From positions 21,594,773 through 21,658,772 of the forward strand of contig OX155961.1 of assembly GCA_944548615.1 (NCBI GenBank): a stretch of DNA of 64,000 nt. Direction: 5' to 3'. The position numbers and the translations under genes were made by a program. The DNA comes from Micropterix aruncella (Eukaryota; Arthropoda; Insecta; Lepidoptera; Micropterigidae). Positions 60,206 to 64,000 of this stretch are shown here, one piece after another (position 1 is the first letter of the stretch; the number at the start of each line of letters is the position of its first letter). The notes under the pieces are model-generated. The model did not search any database and was not told where the DNA came from. It worked only from the letters and a program-made list of their open reading frames with translations.

Positions 60206-61140
60206 TATCGCTTCTGTCTCGACGATAACCTCCTCGTTTGAGCTGATTTTTTTCCCCCCGAGCCACATTTTCATATTGGGGAACAGAAAGAAGTCGCAGG
60301 GAGCCAAGTCGGGCGAGTACGGTGGGTGCGGTAGCAATTCGTAGTGCAGTTCATGCAATTTGGCCGCGACAATTCTGGATGAATGTGCTGGTGCGTTATC
60401 GTGGTGAAACGGCTCTTTTTTCTTAGCCAGATGGGGCCGTGTCTCCTTCAATTTTGTATCGAATCGGTCCAATAATTCACTGTAGTACTGCCCTGTGATC
60501 GTTCTTCCTTTCTGCAAAAAGTCCATGAGGATTATTCCCTTGGAATCCCAAAAAATCGTGGCCATGACCTTTCCGGCCGACGGGACGTCTTTGCCTTCTT
60601 TGGAGCAGATTCACCCTGAAAAATCCATTGTTTTGACTGTCGCTTGGTCTCTGGCGTATAATAATGGATCCAGGTTTTATCAACGGTGACGACTCGATGC
60701 AAAAACTCCTGGGAATTTCGCTTAAAGAGGTCCAAACACTGCTTCGACATTGACAGCCGTATCCGCTTGTTGTCCACCGTAAGCAATCGCGGCACCCATC
60801 GGGCCGACACCTTTCTCATGCTTAACTTATCATGTAAAATATTAATTGCCGTTCCGTACGACACGCCTACGGCCTCTGCTACTTCGCGCACTTTCGTTCA
60901 GCGATCAGCGAGAATCATGTCGTGGACCTTTTCAACGATTTCCTCGGTAACCACGTCTGCCGGGCGGCCTGGGCGCTCCTCATCAAAAACAGATGTACGA
61001 CCACGTTTAAATTCGTTGAACCAATATCTTACGGTTGTCATAGATGGTGAAGGGTCCCCATAGACAGCATCCAACTTCGCTTTTATTTTTCCATCCAAAA
61101 ATAAAAAGCGAATTACGGATCGATATTCTTCTTTTTCCAT
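60206..61140 (-). pseudogene. Mariner (DD34D) transposase, inactivated
   Basis: On the minus strand the start is taken as MEKEEYRSVIRF (ATG at 61140). An upstream ATG at 61155 would add five residues. The N-terminal helix-turn-helix region includes TTVRYWFNEFKRG and PGRPADV. A TGA at 60898-60900 interrupts ILADR*TKVREVAEAVG. The catalytic aspartates are D in VTVDKTW (60679-60681), D in HHDNAPAH (60398-60400) and D in PDLAPCDFF (60293-60295); the last two are 34 residues apart, the DD34D signature. A frameshift lies near 60565 (KTSRRPERS into MATIFWDSKG). WLGGKKISSNEEVIVETEA precedes the R2-type insertion, and the last 30 or so residues lie at 56265-56365. The gene is dead by a nonsense codon, two frameshifts and an insertion. 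Confidence 0.92.
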
Positions 61141-61319
61141 TTTATCGAGAAACATGAAACACGTGTGATATAACTGGCTGCCAAATAAAAACTAACGTAT
61201 GAATCAGTCTGAAATTAAGTATGGTGTCGTGTGACAGATGACAGTACACGACGGTAATGCCAACTTCCCTCAGCAACGCCACCTGTCTTCACACACGGGT
61301 ACTTATTGATCGACCCTCG
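60206..61319 (-). mobile_element. Mariner element, right end with most of the transposase
   Basis: The right terminal repeat (61293-61319) is the inverse of the left one, and TA follows (61320-61321). Between the TIR and the gene is about 150 bp of untranslated sequence. Removing the two R2-type copies joins VIVETEA to FKEFDKSYF, as in intact mariners. Confidence 0.93.
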
Positions 61320-61412
61320 TAATACTATATTATAAACATAATATAGCGGACATTCTTTTCTCATCTAATTTATATTATATTTATTCATTTCAAAAAATTA
61401 CAAAGGCATATT

Positions 61413-62197
61413 AGGGGCCATCCACATATTACATAATCACGTATTTGGGTTTTTCGACGCCCCCTCCCTCCCCCCCCAAAGATTACGTAAACAACTGAAT
61501 TCGCGGATAATGTGAAGAATCATGAACCCAGCGTTTGTAAAGTGTTTGAAGACTCTTCCATAATAAGGCAGAACTCCGAATCCTTCGTGCACATTTTGTG
61601 TTTCTTTTTAAACTGCCCCCACTGCTCGTCGGCCCGGTCTCGGAGGTCTCGAGCCTCCGGTCTCGAAAGGAGTGAAAAACGCTTTGGCGTATGTACTGAG
61701 AAACTCCATGTGTAAATCCGCCATAGTTGATGCGCCACACAACCATGTTAATCTTCCAAAGATCGAGTTGGAGCGTGCAGCGGCGCACTAGAGCCGCGCG
61801 ACGCAGAGCGGCCACGGCTTGCCGGCGCGCGCGGGAACAGGCCACGGCTTGCCGGCGCGCGCGGGAACAGGCCACGGCTTGCCGGCGCGCGCGGGAACAG
61901 GCCACGGCTTGCCGGCGCGCGCGGGAACAGGCCACGGCTTGCCGGCGTGCGCGGGAACAGGCCACGGCTTGCCGGCGCGCGCGGGAACAGGCCCGGGCCA
62001 CTCAACTGCAAACGAGAGCGTGGATCTTCGGCGCAGCACTGCACTATTTCCGTGCAGGTTTAGACCAAAAAAAAAGCAATGCAGTGACCAAAGTTGATTA
62101 CGTAATTGGGCACTCCTCCCCCCACATAATCAAGCGTAAACCTTAGCAGAAACCCCCCTCCCCCTCGGTGATTATGTAATATGTTGACAGCCCCTTA
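61413..62197. mobile_element. TTA-flanked MITE with terminal inverted repeats (about 780 bp)
   Basis: The left end TTA-GGGGCCATCCACATATT and the right end, read inward, TTA-AGGGGCTGTCAACATATT are inverted repeats of about 28 bp with four differences, ending TACATAATCAC. A second inner pair (GATTACGTAA near 61481 and near 62095) lies behind C-rich and G-rich tracts. The 3-bp TTA flank and GGGG start suit PIF/Harbinger, but no transposase is visible to confirm. A minus-strand frame (61520-61740) reads like protein, EQWGQFKKKHKMCTKDSEFC, but I do not recognise it. Confidence 0.75.
61811..61990. repeat. GC-rich 30-bp minisatellite, six copies
   Basis: The unit is GCCACGGCTTGCCGGCGCGC followed by GCGGGAACAG, repeated six times. 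The only change I see is GCGTGC in copy 5. Composition is about 80% GC inside AT-rich DNA. The 30-bp period keeps several frames open, which explains the alanine/arginine-rich reading frames here; I do not treat them as genes. Confidence 0.97.
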
Positions 62198-62668
62198 CTA
62201 GATTATATTTCATATTATGCACATATACATATAAACAATTCATAGTGGTTGGTTGCAAGAGATTGTCGTATGATAATAAACCCGCCCATTGTGAAATTTC
62301 ACAATAAAGAGCAAAAAGAAGCAAACAAATATTTATCATGATAGTTATATAATGAAATGTTTAGCATTTAGTTTTGTGATGCATCCAAATGTAGGAATGC
62401 ATATCTACTCGAGTAGTTCAATATATTGTATTCTATTGTACAATGGTAACATTGAAATATTGTTCTAATTTGGTATTCTTACCGAGATAGACTGACATTA
62501 ACATATCCAAGAGCAGTCCAATTGAACAAGTACATATTATGTATGTAATTGTAAGTAAATGTAAAATTTATAAATTAGATCTGGGTTTTTGTTTACGTCA
62601 GTGATCGAGTGGGTAAATAATGCTCAGCTTACCCCTTTTCTCCGTTGAAAGTATGCATTTCTTGCAGC
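62198..62668. other. AT-rich DNA, no feature recognised
   Basis: No coding or repeat structure apart from the small dyad GTGAAATTTCAC near 62290. If 62669-62788 is a terminal exon, this stretch would hold its 3' UTR. I see no clear poly(A) signal on the minus strand. Confidence 0.4.
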
Positions 62669-62788
62669 TTATGAAGAAAAAGGAGAGATATTAGAATTGG
62701 GAGTGGTCGGCAGCAGGTCCATCGTCTTGCACACCCATCCGGCTATGTCCACATTTTCCCCCTCCCACTTCTTTATCCACTCGTGATT
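62669..62788 (-). CDS. Possible terminal coding exon of an unknown host gene
   Basis: Read on the minus strand, a splice acceptor ...GGAATTAATTTGCAG ends at 62789. It is followed by an open frame of 39 codons: NHEWIKKWEGENVDIAGW, VCKTMDLLPTTPNSN and ISPFSS, then TAA at 62669-62671. Codon third positions are mostly G or C in a locally AT-rich region, and the residue mix (W, K, E, D, hydrophobics) looks like real protein. A second phase is also open for about 30 codons but is less protein-like. I do not recognise the family. Upstream exons would lie at higher coordinates or beyond the window. The call rests on composition and the splice site only. Confidence 0.45.
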   Translation of the reverse strand, partial: NHEWIKKWEGENVDIAGWVCKTMDLLPTTPNSNISPFSS

Positions 62789-63619
62789 CTGCAAATTAAT
62801 TCCAATTTAAATAAATCTTTCCCAAAATAGGACTTGTTATGCGATGCATCCAAAACGAAATTTCACTACTAAATATGATCCTAAATGGAATAGGGGGCAA
62901 ACTGTAATATTGTCATTTCTTCAATTTTTCACATTCAAATTTGCTTGGGTCAAATTTTAATACCAATTTGGTTACCTCTTATAAAACATAGTTAATCAGC
63001 AACAATGGTAATAGTGATAATTTTAGCCGGTACATGCAAGAAATGACAGTACTAAGTGTTGACAGGCCTCTTTGCCCCTTCGGATGCTCCTACACCTAGC
63101 ACTAGTAAATATCTCCGCTTGCATATAACATAGCCTAATAATATAGACACCATTTCACCTACAAGATGCTCATCTACTCGATCAGAAATTGTCTCGAAAA
63201 TTCCTTTAACGCATTTTGAGTTACTAGGCTACAATGCGGAAAAAACTACTAACTATAAATTAAAAATTACAATGTGAAATTATGTTTGTAAAAATTACAA
63301 ACATACTCGCTTCTAGTATGTTTTTATAATTACAATGTAAGCTAGATCAATACATTGCAGTGGCCGTGAACAAGTGCAGTGTCCAGCCCACCTCACCAGA
63401 CCTCATAACCTCACCTCATATCTGTCCTTGTAAGATAGAAAAAATATATATTGTAACAAAAACCGCATATTTTGTTGTTTTGTTTTCGCGCCTTTGTGCA
63501 GATTATGTTCGCTGCACCTGTTTTTCATGGTTTCCCATTGTTTTTTTATGTTTCCTGGTGTTTTTTCGCGATTTTGCGTGCATTCCTTCCATACTTCGAC
63601 AGCTATAACCTAAATTTGC
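62789..63619. other. Unassigned AT-rich DNA with a small foldback
   Basis: If the exon at 62669 is real, this would be intron. At 63285-63335, GTTTGTAA-AAA-TTACAAAC and CATAC...GTATG form two adjacent hairpins between direct repeats of ATTACAATGT. No coding signal is convincing. Confidence 0.4.
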
Positions 63620-64000
63620 GAAATTCAAAACTTCGCGCCTGTCAGCCGGCTAAAGCCGAGCTCTCACGTGATTGGTTGAGGCCCCGGCTTTGTTTTTTTA
63701 TTATTTAACGGCGTTCAAGCCGTTTTTGACGTAACCATCGGTAGCTTTCGCTCGCGATCGCTCTATTTGGATTGACGATGGCGCCAGGTCGGTCGCACGG
63801 GTTCGGTCGAGGTGATTGGCAACCGCCGTGAAGGGAGAAAATGCCGGATATTGACCGCCTGGCGGTAAAAATTTTTATGTGAAGTGTGCGTGACTTATCT
63901 GCTTTACGGCACCTTTTGTACTTCTGTTTTATGCTTGTTTGTACTGCTGCTAAATAAGTGACGAAATTGTCGCTAAATGTGAAGGGACTTGCCTCCACGT
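63620..64000. promoter_or_regulatory. CpG-rich promoter-like stretch
   Basis: GC and CpG content rise sharply from about 63630 to 63890. ATTGG (inverted CCAAT) occurs at about 63670 and 63814, next to GAGCTCTCACGTG, which contains an E-box. There are short ATG frames of 17 and 13 codons (63778, 63841). No TATA box or long frame is seen. It may be the 5' flank or first exon of a gene on either strand. Confidence 0.3.

Noticed and set aside
61483..62001. Alanine/arginine-rich frame through the 30-bp minisatellite
   Set aside because: Several frames are open on both strands because the period is 30 bp. The repeat part is not evidence of a protein.
63359..63430. Possible plus-strand exon between TTGCAG and GTAAG
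   Set aside because: Splice-like ends exist, but the 71-bp interval is low-complexity (CCTCA repeats) and no frame looks like protein.
63705..63998. 97-codon minus-strand frame at the right edge
   Set aside because: No ATG in good context and no recognised motif; it overlaps a CpG-rich promoter-like stretch.
1..64000. Telomeric repeats (TTAGG) or centromere-specific motifs
   Set aside because: I looked for tandem TTAGG and for a CENP-B-box-like motif and saw neither, so the chromosomal position of the array is left open.

Overview
The window is eukaryotic repeat DNA and almost certainly comes from an arthropod, probably an insect. The evidence is a mariner of insect type, several APE-type non-LTR retrotransposons, an R2-type element with a restriction-like endonuclease, an LTR retrotransposon primed by tRNA-Tyr, spliced-gene architecture, and no bacterial operon or ribosome-binding-site structure. 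A lepidopteran is my guess, but the sequence does not settle it.

Region 1 (1-45169) is a 33-bp AT-rich satellite of about 1,370 monomers that runs off the left edge. It has a layered higher-order structure (segments repeating at 2,508, 2,409, 1,551, 1,485, 4,059 and 5,643 bp). It keeps perfect 33-bp register except for two small deletions near 20.6 kb. The long open frames on both strands are by-products of a stop-poor monomer whose length is a multiple of 3; I do not call them genes.

Region 2 (45170-48840) is a transition zone. It holds seven and a half copies of a 119-bp tandem repeat, then a tandem family of about 250-370 bp composite units. Each unit carries an inverted 33-bp satellite monomer, a tRNA-like domain with pol III A and B boxes, and in some copies a GC-rich decamer block. 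One unit is interrupted by a 661-bp palindromic LTR structure with a 5-bp target duplication. Its centre is an antisense copy of the 3' half of tRNA-Tyr including the CCA tail.

Region 3 (48840-55850) is a graveyard of nested LINE fragments. A CR1/Jockey-type element is split by an 1,878-bp TA-flanked DNA element whose removal restores the reading frame. Further on, a minus-strand LINE is split by a plus-strand LINE tail. AT-rich DNA without recognisable content fills the rest.

Region 4 (55854-61319) starts with a nearly perfect 185-bp palindrome. It continues with a 1.28-kb mariner (TA-flanked, 27-bp terminal inverted repeats) whose transposase gene contains two tandem R2-type insertions. 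One is a 245-bp 3' stub and the other a nearly intact 3.6-kb copy disabled by one TGA.

Region 5 (61320-64000) holds a TTA-flanked MITE with an internal GC-rich 30-bp minisatellite, one plausible host-gene terminal exon on the minus strand (62669-62788), and a CpG-rich promoter-like stretch at the right end. The mobile elements are independent parasites layered on each other, not a pathway. The order of nesting gives a relative age for each insertion.
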